A stretch of 64,000 bases of DNA from Neopestalotiopsis rosae (Eukaryota > Ascomycota > Sordariomycetes > Amphisphaeriales > Sporocadaceae), in contig JALGAS010000003.1 in assembly GCA_023078685.1 (NCBI GenBank), positions 1,488,001 through 1,552,000 on the forward strand, written 5' to 3'. Shown piece by piece: positions 34,297 through 47,200 of the stretch (its first letter is position 1; each line of letters opens with the position of its first letter). The position numbers and the translations under genes are program-made. The notes below the pieces were generated by a model. The model had not been told where the DNA came from. It saw nothing but the letters and a program-made list of their open reading frames with translations, and searched no databases.

Positions 34297-36039
34297 AATC
34301 GAGTGCTCAAGACGGTCAGGTCATGATTTTCGGGCCGGCGGCACGACCAAGGTGAGTTGTGTGCCAAATGCTCTCGTCAAAGATGCACTTGGGAACTTGA
34401 AGTGAGTTGCTCACTGCGTTGGTAGAGATGATGTTGGTACGTGGTTTCAGTCAGCAATGGTACGCGTCGTCGATTATGGTGGCCCCGAACATTGGTGATG
34501 CAAATCAAGTGGGGGCCCGGGGAATGGCCCCAAGGTACGTAGCTCCGTAACCCCGGGAGAGTCCCGAGGGGCCAGCGGCTTGGCTGGCCCTCATGCCTGC
34601 CTGCTAATCTGTACATTCCCTCTCCAGGCTTTTATTGATGATTATAGTAACGGTAGACATGTAATCATGCTTAGTTAACACAACTCGTGGTCGCGGAGAC
34701 GATGGTACGGGAGGGGACGAGCCTTTGAGCCCACGTGTAGATCTCCATGGCATTTGGGCATATGCACATCATCCTTTTATCGTTGACTTGGATCTCAGTC
34801 ATTACTCGAGGAAAAGCAGGTCTATATTGCGCGGCGCGGGATCGTTATTTGGGTTATGGTCTACATATCTGACCCCGGTCCAATCTACCGGCACTAGCCC
34901 TGTTATCTGTGTCGTTCGATTTCATATCATCTCGATCTCATGTGAGCAAGCAGAGGCAGGCGCCTCGAGGAGAGAGTTTTGCTCTTCTCTACGAAAATTT
35001 AGAGTTCATGAGCATCTCTTCAAAACCTAGACCTCGTCGGCTGGTCAAGCCCCCGACCACTATGCCAGATTGCCTTCCCTTAGAGCCCGTGATAGCGTTG
35101 GAAATCCAAGACACCCGAGAAAACCCCCCGTTGACTAATGTGGGTGGACACTTTGTGATCTTCATGAATTTATCTCGTCCCCGGGAATGCCACTTGCTTC
35201 AATGTTGCTGATGAAGAACGATGACGCACCACTTTCTTCTGGTGTCCGTGTATCACCTAGGAAATGGCGATTGTGTCACGGTTGCTCTCAATAAGACGCA
35301 GCTCACTGGCTAGCCAAAACGCGAACAACCGGCGACCCAGGAACGAAGGGGGCATGTTGTTATTGTGATATGTTGATTTGATGGTTCCATCTACATACAA
35401 TTTTCCATCTCTGCTACAGTAGAGGTTGACTTTTTTATTATGCTGCTTTAGGCATGGGCAGGTCGATCCCGTGCACATGTGTGGCATACCTAGACCCAAG
35501 CTACCTACAGCTCCTTCCCGCAGGATTTCTCCATGCACTCACTCACTCTACTTGGGCCGAGAGCGACCATGCATCTTACTAAAACCACTTTTGCTCAATG
35601 TCCATTTTAGAGGCTTGAACTTTAGCCTCTTATTTAGTCGCTCTTTCTTCAGGTTTTCCTGTTTGTTCAAGCATGGTTGATTGCTATCGGCTGGTCTTTT
35701 GCCGAGCGGTTTTCCAAGGCAGGCATCCTTCTCGCTCCCATCGTCGTTGAGCAATTGACTTTTGTCCACGACTCATTCACTCGCATCTTCTTGTCCTTTT
35801 AGACCATTCTTTCTCTACGTCTGTCATGTTTTGATGATTCCCATACCCCAGTTTTGTCTTGCTTTCTTTTTCTTCCTGGATTGTCTTGGAGCTTTTTGGT
35901 GTCTTGGAAGTCATTTAGCATCTTCGAGAAGTCTTTTCTTTTCTTTTTTTTCTTTTTGGCCTTCGTTTTGGTTACACTGATGGTTTTGTTTTGTTTTTCG
36001 TTGCCGTTCCTTGGGTGCCGAATTGCCTGAGCCGTGGTC
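34297..36039. other. Divergent intergenic region between NAS2 and the RhoGEF gene
   Basis: No supported gene. The 280 bp before the RhoGEF start are very T-rich (for example 35931-36000), a usual core-promoter and leader composition in these fungi. Small frames there read through T-rich sequence and are not credible. Confidence 0.5.
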
Positions 36040-39000
36040 ATGGCATTGGTCATAAACAGCCTTCCGCCACGGCCAGCCTCGCGGAGTACTTCGTTCAGGA
36101 TTCGCAGAAAGAATTCATGGGCAACTTTGCTGCAAGACCGAACAACTTCGAGAGCAAATCGTACTGATCCCGAACTGCCCTGCTACGACAATGGACTGGT
36201 CTCCATCAGTATAAAGGAACCATGGAAGAATTTGGATACCTTTACCCAATTAGGGTTGACCTTGGATCCAGAGGAAGAGGACGATGTCAGCAGGGTACTA
36301 GGTTTGCAAACACCGCCAACAGCAATCGATCATACAAAAGCTCGGCAGACGGGAACATCGCCTGATCCCAAGCCTTTCCACCGGTGGATGAAGACTTTGC
36401 AGCGAAAATCTCGACATAAACGAATCCAAAGCAGTACGGGAGATCTGGGTTCATTTCCTGGTTTAGTCGATGACTCGTCTGGTCATAGTTGCCATAGAAG
36501 GTCTTCGTCCGATTCATCATTTGGCTATGTTGCTGGTGTTAGGAGTGCAACTATCAGCATTGATGGGAGCGCATTGACCCGGTCCAGGCGGAATACTGCC
36601 CAGTCGTCGTACTATGCCAGGACAGATCGTAGTGCTCGAGCTTCGGTTTCGATTGGAAGACGATCAGAGGATAGCATCCGTTCGGAACCAGGTGTGGCCG
36701 ATCCTGCCGTTACGGAACGCCTGTTGCAACGTCGGCGCATCCTTGAAGAGCTCATTGGCACAGAGGAGAGCTATATTGGAGACGTCAAGTTCTTGATGAA
36801 TGTTGGTCGCCCCTAACCCAGTGTATACTTCGAGATGACTGACACGGACGCAGGTATATGTCACCATCCTCGCCTCGCTCCCGACGCAGCATCCAGGCTT
36901 GCGATCTTCCATCAATCGAAATTTGACAGAGATAGTCGAACTTCACGAGGAGATACTCGGGGATCTATATCGAACGGTACCCGACTCTGAGTACACCCAG
37001 ATTGATCAAGCGCACGTAACGCCAAAACCGGCCGCGAAAGCTGCTCGTCATCAAAGATGGCGAAGTCTTGACTCGGTGCCAGAAGATGACAGAGCAGCAG
37101 CTTGGCTGCACATGGCTCCCGGTATGACAGCAGATCCGGACGTGGCCGCTGATGTCGCTCGAATCTTTCGTACAAGAGTAAGCAGCACCATTATTACGAT
37201 AGCACAAGGGCCTTTAGTCTTTCATGCTAACTGAGGCTTCAATAGATGCATCGATTCTTCGTTTATGAAGAGTATGGCGCAAAATACGAAATGATGATCA
37301 AAGATGTAGCATCAGCTCCACGAGCCTTGCCCCAGTGGGACACCTATCAAAAGGGACTTGAAGCCCTTGCAGCCTCGCTAGGGTCAGTGAATCACCAGCT
37401 GGATGGTTCGAGGAAGTCTCTCACCATTGGCGATCTTCTGGTCAAGGTAAGCCTCATATTCCATAAGTCTCTCATGCTACTAATACATGACAGCCCATCC
37501 AGCGAATATGCAAATACCCTCTGCTCTTTGCCGAGCTGCTGAAGTATACGCCTGTGTGCGATTGCCCGAGCTCTCACGCAGAGATCGAAAGTGTCCTTGC
37601 TCGCCTGCGCGAGGCCACGTCGGAAATCAACCGGGCCACTGACGATCCGTCTGTCAAGTCGTCGATGGAAACTACATGGCTCTTGCAGGATCGTCTTGTA
37701 TTTCCAAATCAAGTGAGGCGCGAACGTTCTAGTCTCATACTACACACGACTAATTTGCCTGGCAGAGCTTTGATCCGTCATTGAAAGCCACTATTCGCTC
37801 CTTGGGACAGATTCAACTCTGCGGTGCTCTTCATATCTGCTGGCAGACACGAGGAGGAGCTGAAGGCCAGTACATGGTGTGTCTTTTGTACAAAGAATGC
37901 CTTTGCCTCGCAACTTCGTCTAGGTCCGACCAGCTTTACACCATACAAGCTTGCATCGGGCTAAACACGATCAAGATTGAAGAAGCGGACAATGGCAGAG
38001 GTAAGAACCACTTCTATTTATTGAGGTTTACTGTCAACTGAATAAGCGACAGGTCTGCAGTGCCACACTGCCCCCTTTTCCTGGAAACTCGTGTTCGAGA
38101 TTGACCATCAACTCTACGAGGTGATCATGACAGCGTGCACACCGAGAGAGGAAAATGAGTGGAGAAGCCGGTTGGCAAGGGCGATTCCCAGCGAGGCACA
38201 AGAAGCTGGAGAACCTCTGTTCTGTAGCTCGTTAGCTTTGAACATCAAAAGCCTGGGAACTGTATTTGGAAAGCCAGGTACGTGAGAATCCTTGAAATTG
38301 TTCAAACATTTCACTCTGACAGATGATGTGCAGGATCTGTCGCACGTCGATTGTCAATCCATCGGGCGACTACCGTCGGTCCCAAATCTCCCTTGTGCCA
38401 AGTGATACTGAAAAACACCACAACGGTCAAGGAAACCACCAGCCCAGCCAGTGATACACCCAATATCAACCGTTCTCAGTCTCTTCTCACAACGACCACG
38501 AGAATCCCGATCTTGGCACCCCCTCGTGGGGATCGCGCGCGTATTGAGGCACAGCTCTCAGATGTCTGGAGCCGCAAGATATTACCGTTTCCCGGAATAA
38601 CACCTCGGTCTCGGAGCGAGCATCTTGTCCGCGCTTCTGCCTCGACTATGATGCGCAAGCTGAGCGTGGCAAGCATCACTAGTTCATTTGCGAAACGATC
38701 TGGTAGCTCGGCAAGTGTGAGTAGCACTATGAAAGCTAGCGATGACGAGTTTTCCCCAACAAAAGAGTATGCCGAATCAATATGCAAGAGAAGTTGGGAC
38801 GTTTCGTCTGTTACGTTGAGTTTGGACCAAGAGCAGAGTGATGTTCAAAGACTTCCAGTTATTCGAGACGCAACAGAGAGAACCAGTGGTTGTAGCGCGA
38901 GAAGTTCATTCGATGAGGGGATCGTCATGTCAGGGGCAGTGAGGAGACACGGGTCACAGAGTCTTCACGCCGCCTGCGAGTCCCAAATGTTTGAAAATGT

Positions 39001-39274
39001 TACAGAAGAGGTTCATATTCGAGCTTCTTCAAAGGGGGCATCATCAACAGATAGTCCGTCGACTATGTCACAATCACAGTCACAGCCTTCTCCAGCAGCC
39101 GGACCGGAGACACGGCTAGCGCCACCGAAGAAGAAAGAAGAGATTTCGAAAGCGAATCAAACAAAGCGGCCAGTCCAGGAGACTGTGAGTCTTGCAAAGC
39201 CTAGCAAGCGGTCCAAAGCTACCAGCATCGAGCGAAGCGGCGTGGCTGGCGCCATCCGCAGCTTTTTCAGATGA
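36040..39274 (+). CDS. Rho guanine nucleotide exchange factor (DH-PH)
   Basis: Seven exons (36040-36801, 36854-37177, 37246-37446, 37494-37712, 37766-38000, 38053-38277, 38334-39274) encode 968 residues. The start is the ATG at 36040 (MALVINSLPPRP). The first 225 residues are Ser/Arg-rich and disordered. The DH domain (about 228-470) begins RILEELIGTEESYIGDVKFLMN and contains the hallmark PIQRICKYPLLF (430-441). A PH-like module follows (about 503-640: IQLCGALHICWQ, LYKECLCLATSS, WKLVFEIDHQLYEV). The 310-residue tail is Ser/Thr-rich and basic and ends AGAIRSFFR. The protein should load GTP onto Rho-family GTPases in polarity or cytokinesis; which GTPase is unknown. The last acceptor has a competing AG 11 nt upstream. 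Confidence 0.9.
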
Positions 39275-41031
39275 GCGTTACAGCAATCATATATTCATTA
39301 TGGCTTCATAGACGAGCCGTGTTTGCAATGGTTTTGGCGAGATCTACATATTCTGGTGTCCACCACCCAGTTTGCTCTTGTTGTTTTTGGTTCTTTTCTT
39401 GGTGGTCAAATAAAAGGTTGGTACGGGCGGACACTACAAAAAAAATATCACTCATTCCTGGAGTACATGAATACCCCGTCAGGACTTGGACAACGGAAGC
39501 GGAGAATGTATAAAAGTTGGCGTTTTGAGGAGCGATGAGAGACGATGAAATACATATGATATCCCATCACAGGAAAGGGAGACAGACGTCTAAGATGCTG
39601 TTACTTGGACCAAATGAACAGAAAATTACATGGGACCAGCGACTGAAGTTCTTGTGTGCTTGCGATTGTGATTAGAACCCACAAGACTATAATCTACCAT
39701 ACACACAGCTTGTGACCATTGCTGGGATTGTTTCGAGCTGGTTTTCAACACGACGTCGAGGAACCTCCCAGCAGACTTGTTCCGCGGTGGCGACGGTGTA
39801 CTATAGCTGCCAAGGCTCACGGCGACTAGTTTCGGCGCGTACCTGACAGTTCCTCGAAGAGGAAACACCGGCCCTGTGGGCTGTCGATCATCACGATGAG
39901 CACTTCCGGTCGAATTTTGGGGTCTCGGAGATCATAATTGCTATATGACTTTGAACCATCAAGCTACGTACAAAGCGCTAGGAAAGCATGAGTGAATTGC
40001 TTGCGTCCAGATAGACTAGGTGTTAAACAAAAGAACACAAGGTTGAACTACTCGAGATTTTGTGAAGGTTGAGCAATGTTCATCCAGGTCCACGAAGGCG
40101 CAATATATTTTGTACATAGTTCCGTATGTACATACTAGGCATATACAGGCGGGTGATGCCGTAATTTCCGTCCACCAGAATTCTTCCGTTTGCAACCGTG
40201 TCTGCTTGCTTACCAAATTACCACACGAAATAATAAAGGAATAATAAAAATTCAATGAGGCCATACCTGTAGTGTACGTACCCAGTCAGTCAAACACAAG
40301 GCCACAAACCCCTGCCCAAGCTCCATTAGTGACGTAGAGCGGCTGGAATCAGTATGTAATAATGGCGGGGTAGCTTCTGGGCCCAACTAGGCCCCATAGC
40401 CGTACCCGTACCCAGCAAGCCAGCTCGGCCAGCAAGCACTGACCTCCAGCACCACATGCCCTGTTGCCCAGTCAATGTAGCTGACGCAGGAACCCAAGAT
40501 GGGCAGTACAGGGTGGATGAGCTGCTGTTGGTCCTTCCTAACCCAGGTGGGGTGCACTACTGGGAGAGCCCGTGTTATGACGTATGCACTCGCAAGTCTC
40601 AATATGGGATTGCGGGACAAGGACAGCAGCTGCTGGTAAACGGTAGAAACACGATCGAATCGATTGGCAATTCATAGAGTTTCACTGTGGTTTATTGAGG
40701 GTAGGTACGTACATACTGTAGTAATGGAATCAGGCAATCAATCCAAGCAAGCCAAGCAGGAATTGAACCAAGCAAAACGTAAAATGGCTTAGGTACTTGC
40801 CCTCGTGACTTGTTGCCGTGCTCCCCATTTCTTAGCAACCATAAATGCCACCTTTCGAAGCTCTGTAGCTCACCACTTCTCTTCTTTTCCTCTCCTCATT
40901 CTTCATCTACATACAATTAAAATCAAAGCACGATACAATTCACACCGAGACATTTACTTGTTTCTCGCACAATCAATCAATCAATCAATCCAACCTTTCA
41001 CACACAAACACACCACCACAAATCAGTCAAA
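39275..41031. other. Intergenic between RhoGEF and RTC3
   Basis: No supported gene. The right end is a CA/CT-rich leader with an (AATC)5 repeat 42 bp before the RTC3 start. Confidence 0.5.
40971..40990 (+). repeat. (AATC)5 tetranucleotide repeat
   Basis: Five perfect AATC units in the likely 5' leader of RTC3. Confidence 0.9.
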
Positions 41032-41719
41032 ATGGTCAAGGGAGAAGCTTCGCAAGTCAAGGTCCACTACAAGGGCAAGGAGGACGACTTCCTCATCTTC
41101 ATTGATGATGTCTCCGACTACAAGAAGTGGCAGGGTGACAAGTCCATCCCCATGTCTCACTTCATCTCTGCCTTCAAGATCTTCGTCACACACAAGTAGG
41201 TTTCCCTGGCTGGCCCCAATTGGAGTGTTCATTGTTCTTGCCCTCTTTCTTCCCTCGTTCGCGTGGCGCTTCTTGCTCCAGAAGCGGGGTCGACTCACCA
41301 ATGTCCACCCCTCAATTGGTTCGATCGATCACATCTTTTGCATAGACGAATAGGAACCACTGGAAGGGGAAAAAGAAAAACACTACAGTAGCTAACAAAG
41401 CACACAGGCAAGGTACACAAGGTCAATATGACGGTGCCTCCAAGGCCACCCTGGAGAACGAGTTCGGCACTTCTGTCGACGAGGACGTGATCAAGCAGAT
41501 CTTGGAGAAGGGTTCTCTGCAGGAGACAGAGGTAAGAAACATATACACCCAACCTACTGAGGAAGACCTGTGACTTTGCTCGAGCTCCTGTCGCTTGTCA
41601 CTTGAGAAACAACATCAGCTAACCATTGTTCTTTTTCCACCCTGTAGTTCCCCGGACGCCAGGGCAACAAGAACGACGCCCAGCAGGGCAACATTGTCGG
41701 CGGCCAGAACACTCGATAA
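41032..41719 (+). CDS. RTC3: RTC3-like FYSH (SBDS N-terminal fold) protein
   Basis: Three exons (41032-41195, 41408-41531, 41648-41719) encode 119 residues. The core matches the stand-alone FYSH domain of yeast Rtc3/Yhr087w: VHYKGKEDDFLIFIDDVSDY, SHFISAFKIFVT, GQYDGASKATLENEFGT, EDVIKQILEKG. This fold is also domain I of SBDS, the ribosome-maturation factor, but the other SBDS domains are absent here, as in Rtc3. The yeast protein is linked to stress response and RNA metabolism, with no settled mechanism. The tail QQGNIVGGQNTR is polar. Introns of 212 and 116 nt were placed by frame and by GTAGGT and GTAAGA donors. Confidence 0.9.
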
Positions 41720-43775
41720 ATGTTTAACAACATTAATGGGAAATGGAATTGGGCTTTTAATGACGGTCCCCAAAGATGCCGTCACTTTACGACTTGCATG
41801 ACTGGAATGGGACTTTGTTTGCATGGCATTACGAATGGACTCTACACAGCTAATTGATAGCGAATAAGATTCCCCATAAGAAGTAATCATTCAGTATTCC
41901 AAGTTTCGCGGCGTGGTTGAACACGACATACCAGACGTTGAACAAACATTGTTACTTCGCAGTGCAGTCTCTGTCCGTTGGACAACCGATTCTTAGGACA
42001 TGGTGGTATAGTCACCCATACTTGCCACCATGGTGCACTATCGTACGAAAGCTGTGTCCTTGTGTACAATAAGCCACCGATACTCGGCGGACATGGCAAC
42101 ACAATTATCACGTTCTACAATGTACATAAACGTGCTGAGAAGGGAAGATGGCTTCAGAGCCACACTAGTCGCCCTCCCCGAACATACCCAAGCTTGATCA
42201 TTTTCGACATCTTAGCCACGATTGCCTCGTTACAGAAGATTTGGCGACGACCAACCTTGAATTACATTTGCTCAAACTCTGAGCTCACCAAAATCTAGAA
42301 TATACCTATATTCATCGGGAGAATTGCTACGAGTAGCTTGGCGTACTTGATGTCAACGACGGAACTTGTTCTAGTTTCCAATACACGAGACTCGGGTTTC
42401 CATAACCCTATTCTTGATCCAATCCACGCAGATTTCTAAAGGAATCACGGATTTTCTAGTTATAGATTCAAGAGCATGGAGATACAGATGAGCAAGTTTT
42501 TCCAGGAATGCAAAAATACGTCAATCGAGCAGAAGCAAGTAGTGCCGACCTATAGTCATTATTTTTTCCTTTCTCTCGTCTACTGCTAAGTGAAGACAGA
42601 TCTGTGCTAGACGGTGAACTAGTTTGGATCCTGGCGTGTGTCCCAAACAGCCTGATATCCTGAATAAAACTACTTATTTCAGCCTCAATTCTTTTTCAGC
42701 TCAAGTTTCAGAAAAAAAAAAAAAAAAAGCCAAGAATAGCCCTCTCTTTCTCTTTCCTTGTCTTTTTGTTCTATTCTCGCGTCACTGTTGGACTTTCACC
42801 TTCCTAAAAGGCCGTGCTCGTTCAAGTAGTCCAAGATCGATTCTTCCCTTAGTCTGGGCTTATTATAGCCACCCAACTTCGTCCTAGCAAGAAACAAGGG
42901 AGACAGTAACCAGATCAGACGAAACCGTTGCTGTCTTGGAAATTTCCCCCAACGCTGGTTTGGGAAGCACGTGCTAGCTGCTGCTGTGAGCTGAGCCCAC
43001 GCACAGTCCCTTTCTTGTCTGAAGACCAACGTTCTCCAAAACTTGGGATTTTCTGGATTGATCCCGACTTCGTCGAGCTAGTGAGAGAGAGGACGAAGAA
43101 CAGACGTGTGGAAGACGCGATAAACAAATACAAGTGTGAAATCATCAGTTGACATGTGTGGAGAATATGTGATCGCCATGACTTTTTTGATGATCAAGAT
43201 TGTTTCCATCTGTCGTAATCCGTGGATGAGAATGTTGTAACCCGATTATGCTGTTCCGCTGGAGAAGCAAAGATGCGGCGAAATGTCAAAAACAATGTGA
43301 ACAGTAATTTTTGTGCATATTTGCAGAAAATGATTTCTTGATTTATGAATAGCTTCTCCTGCTTCTTCTGATACTCTCTCCAGCCGTAGCCATTCGCTAG
43401 CGCCGAGCCTGACAAAGTAATAGACTGGCGGCATGGCTGTCATTGAATAAATCCCTCCTCGCCTTTCTCTCCTCCCTTCAGTCATCATTTCTGTAGGATT
43501 CGGTACCTCCTTCTAGTACCCATCATGGTGTCTCCCTTCATGCAAGTCATGTGGAGAACAGGAAAACATTTATAAAAACGCCGTAAAAAAGTTTGTCGTG
43601 TTGGGAGAGTCGTAAAAAATTGCGAGTGATAGGCGAAGCTCGTTCGTTGACTTGGTGTCATTATGTCGATACCGACGCCTCTCTTCTCGCGTTGCAAAGG
43701 GGCTCGATTGCCTTGCATTGGCATAAAGATTTGCCGATACGCACTCCCTAAATGCAATAGTGTCGTGCTGCCACT
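41720..43775. other. Convergent intergenic region
   Basis: A 2.1-kb interval with no supported gene between RTC3 (+) and the small membrane-protein gene (-). It contains a 17-nt poly-A run (42712-42728). Larger than needed for two 3' UTRs, so a non-coding transcript is possible but unshown. Confidence 0.5.
42712..42728 (+). repeat. Poly-A tract (17 A)
   Basis: A homopolymer run in gene-free DNA. It follows no gene-like sequence, so I do not read it as a processed retrocopy. Confidence 0.8.
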
Positions 43776-44269
43776 TTATGCCTTGCCACGGCCGCCTCTT
43801 TGCGGAAGAGTCCAGGGCTTCGCGCAGATCATCTCTCCTTCACTGTATGCCCAAAAGTAGATGACCATGGCAATGAGGTAGTAGAGACCGGCATTGGTGC
43901 CCTGATAGGTGAGGATAGCGGCCAAAGAAAATAGAGGTAGTGCTGCAAGACGAGCCTCGAGGCTGCGGTGGATGCCAGTTCCGGCAACGAAGACGAGCGG
44001 ATATTCCCATGCAATCATCCACAGACCCATGACCAGGTTGATGGTTTGTAGTATCGGAAACGGCTTAATGGCCGGGTCAAGTGTCTTGGTCAAAAAGTCA
44101 AAGAAGATCTTTGGCCAAAGGAAGCCCTGAATGGCGGCGGCGATCTGGTCTATTCCCATGTGTCAGCATCGTGTGTCATCGAGTCCTTTGTCGAATGTAG
44201 TGTTCACTTACAAACACCAGCCGTCAGGGTGATGAGTCTCGCCCAGTGGTTCTTGATAAGTCTGCCCAT
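43776..44269 (-). CDS. Small four-helix membrane protein, PRO41-like
   Basis: Two exons (44269-44212 and 44149-43776) encode 143 residues. The first exon supplies MGRLIKNHWARLITLTAGV, joined through a split Tyr codon to QIAAAIQGFLWPKIFFDFL. Four hydrophobic segments are visible: around residues 10-32, 55-77, 88-105 and 108-126. The layout has conserved-looking polar joints (WEYPL, GTGIHRSLEARL, YQGTNAGLYYL, AYSEGEM). Length, four helices and restriction to filamentous ascomycetes recall PRO41, an ER membrane protein needed for fruiting-body development in Sordaria. This match is from memory of family features, not from an alignment, so the name is tentative. The RGGRGKA tail is likely cytosolic. 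Confidence 0.8.
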
Positions 44270-47200
44270 CTTGACGTTTCCTTTTTATATCTCTTTTGAT
44301 TTTTTTTTTCGTTCTTTTTTCCGTTCCCAGAAATAACAATTCGATGCCTTGTTGAACCCTCGAATAACCAATACCCAAGACGTGATATGAATAAATAAAA
44401 CAAATAAGTCGAAAAGAAGGAAACGCTGCAAGGTAGCCGGACCTGCGAAGGGCGAATCGATGTCGAATCAAAGAACAAAAAAATAGTAGTCGATATTAAA
44501 AGAAGGTTACCGACTGACGAGTGCACAGCGCTGGCAACCGGGAAGAAGAATAGAAGAAAGAGAGGTGGTGGAAAGCCAAGAAATAAACCGACCGGCCTGC
44601 GAGAGGGTCTCGGTGGACTATATTGGGATTGAGAAGTCCTAGTAGTAGTGGAGAGGGGAGGGGAGCGGCGCTCCCGTTAGGGAAGAGGCTGTATCAGAAG
44701 AGACGAAGCCCTGCTTGAGGGGGTTTGGTCACTTCAGATGCCTCTGGGTGGATGCTGGTGTCTCGTTTGAGATCCAAGTTCTGATAATCTGATCTATGAT
44801 GACAGCGGGCATCCGAGCGGCATTCCTCGTTTCCGCCGTTGTCGAGATGATGGTGATCCTTGCCGTTGGGAAGAAGGACAAGGCAAAAAGGATGGGACAG
44901 GCCTTCAAAACCTTATCCGGAATAAGAGTATTAGTTTGTTGAGCCGCAATGGATCCTCTCGTGTTGTCTCGCGATCGGGCCTAAAGAGGAAGAAGACGAT
45001 CGAAAATGTTTGAGCCTAGTAGAGTTTGTGTAGGTATAGGTAGGCCTTGGTAGGTATTGGAAGTGCGGCTCAGATATCTATGGGTCCTCCTTGTCTGAGT
45101 GTATGATGTCCCGCCAGGATGGTAGTGGTTGGATGGTGGAACGCTTGGTGCCAGAGTCTGCTCGTGCGGTGCGGCTCTGCTTCGTCGCATGAAAGAAGGG
45201 TTGAAGATCAGACAAAACCCGTCACCAGGGAGTCGAGGGGTATTATGAGGCAACAGGAGGTTTCTACCTGTATGAGAAAATGCAAGAAGGTATTGTAGAT
45301 CTACGTACAAGCGGCAGCATGCGAGTTTAAGAGACGACAGGCCAGTATAATGGGGCCGCACTGGGGCCATGCAGTCTCATCAGCCACGACTTTTTCAGAC
45401 CCAGAACAGACCCTCCACGACCGAGACCGCCATTATTACCGACCAATGCTCAGCTAGCATACGAAGTAGTGTACGTACTTACAGAGGAGAAAAGAAAGAA
45501 GAACATGACCAGGGGGTTCAATGTACGTGGTCTGGGGCAATTCCGAGAGAAGCGCAACGAGTATCTTCAAGTCTCATGATGAGCAGACCAGGGTCCAGGA
45601 AAGCGGCCTAAAGACCGACAACTATCGACTTTTGGGCCTTCGCCTCTACTGAATAGACGGCGGGTACAAACGAAGTAGGTGCAATTCAGCACTCAATTGG
45701 ACAGGCAAACAGGGCAGGCTCGAGGTACCTGAGAGGACAGTAACTACTCTCCGTAGTCTGTCCACAAAGGCTCCAGTACTAAGAAAGGGCGGTTACCCAG
45801 CATCATGCAAGGACGGGTAACTGGGCACTTGAGGGTCGATGGAGGTTGCGATAGTGGTTGAGTGGCCAGGGCACGAATAGGTGATGTGAAGAAAAGGCAA
45901 GGTGATTGGGCTTGGAGACGGCGGCTAGATGGTGCCGTGAGCCAATCATGGGCGCGAGCAGCTCGTTCCACGCATGTGCCAAGCTCGAGCTCTGACAAGG
46001 GGTCGACCCCAACTCAGCCAGGGTCTTTTAGTTCTGGTGGTGTTCTCATCCTTGGATGGTCGAGTAATGCGAACCTCCTGTGCTCTCAAATTTGCTTGTA
46101 TGTACTTGAAGCGTTTGCTGGATAATTGTGAAGAAGACTATTCCAATATGGTATACATTGCTTAACAACTTTATTCGATGACCGAGGTCTCCTTGGGAAT
46201 GATTTGGCATTACTTACACTAGGTAATCTTGAACGCAACACAGTACTGGTGCACCATGGTGTTCTGCGGTATATCTACCACCTAGCCTGGATCTCATCGA
46301 CGGGCTAGTTGTCCATGGACTTGTTAGCGCAATGCATAACAGAATTCTTCAGCGGAACATGAACTTGTTGGCCATGTCACGCATGTATTCCGGCCGGACT
46401 GGAAAGATGTGCAAGATACTACATGCTCTGTATCGTAGTATTCAGCCCCCCTTGTACTGAGTAGTACAACATTAGCCGATGTCCATTTTCAGGCGGGGGG
46501 CCTGCCAGAAAAGATCAGAATGTGTGTGTGTGACTTGCATCACCAACCTCTTGAGGACTTTTTACCGCTATCGTTGCTACTCAAAAAGCGTCAAAAACAT
46601 GGAACGAAGAAAATCACTCAATGATTGTGTGTGCATTACTTCAGACCACAGAAACAAATTATAGAAATGGAACTGATGCCATCCGAATATCCGCGACGAT
46701 GCCCTGGTGGCGATCAGGTTGTGCTCAGACAGTATGCGAGTTTCGCCTCTGGACCTGTGAAGCAGCTCGAGTTTGACGTGGGTCGACAGGGGTCTTCTCG
46801 CTCGTTCATCTCAACCCCGGGCGCATAGCATACCACAATACTTGAGCCCGTACCCACTTCGGTCTGACCTTTTTTTTGACAGTTCTAATAATTGCTTGCG
46901 CAAACTCTTGACCGTGTATTAGTTCTCAAGAATCATCTGTTTAAAAAGGCGGCCATGGCTTGACCTCGAACCATCACCAGCCGCCCTGTGGCTTTTTCGT
47001 TGAATCCTCTTCTCCTAGTGAATCAAAGGTATTGGACGATATGCGCTGCTTCTAAGCCATCCTAGCGGAATAGCAACATTGCTCTGGGTCAGCTCAGCCC
47101 ACTTAATTTGCAATTGGCCGTGGTGATGATATCTGGATTTCCTCATGATGAGTGGCTAATTGAAATAACGAATGGTTGCCTCTCGTATGTCGGGCCAAGC

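Noticed and set aside
40306..40311. CCCCT stress-element-like word upstream of RTC3
   Set aside because: A single pentamer about 700 bp upstream is expected by chance.
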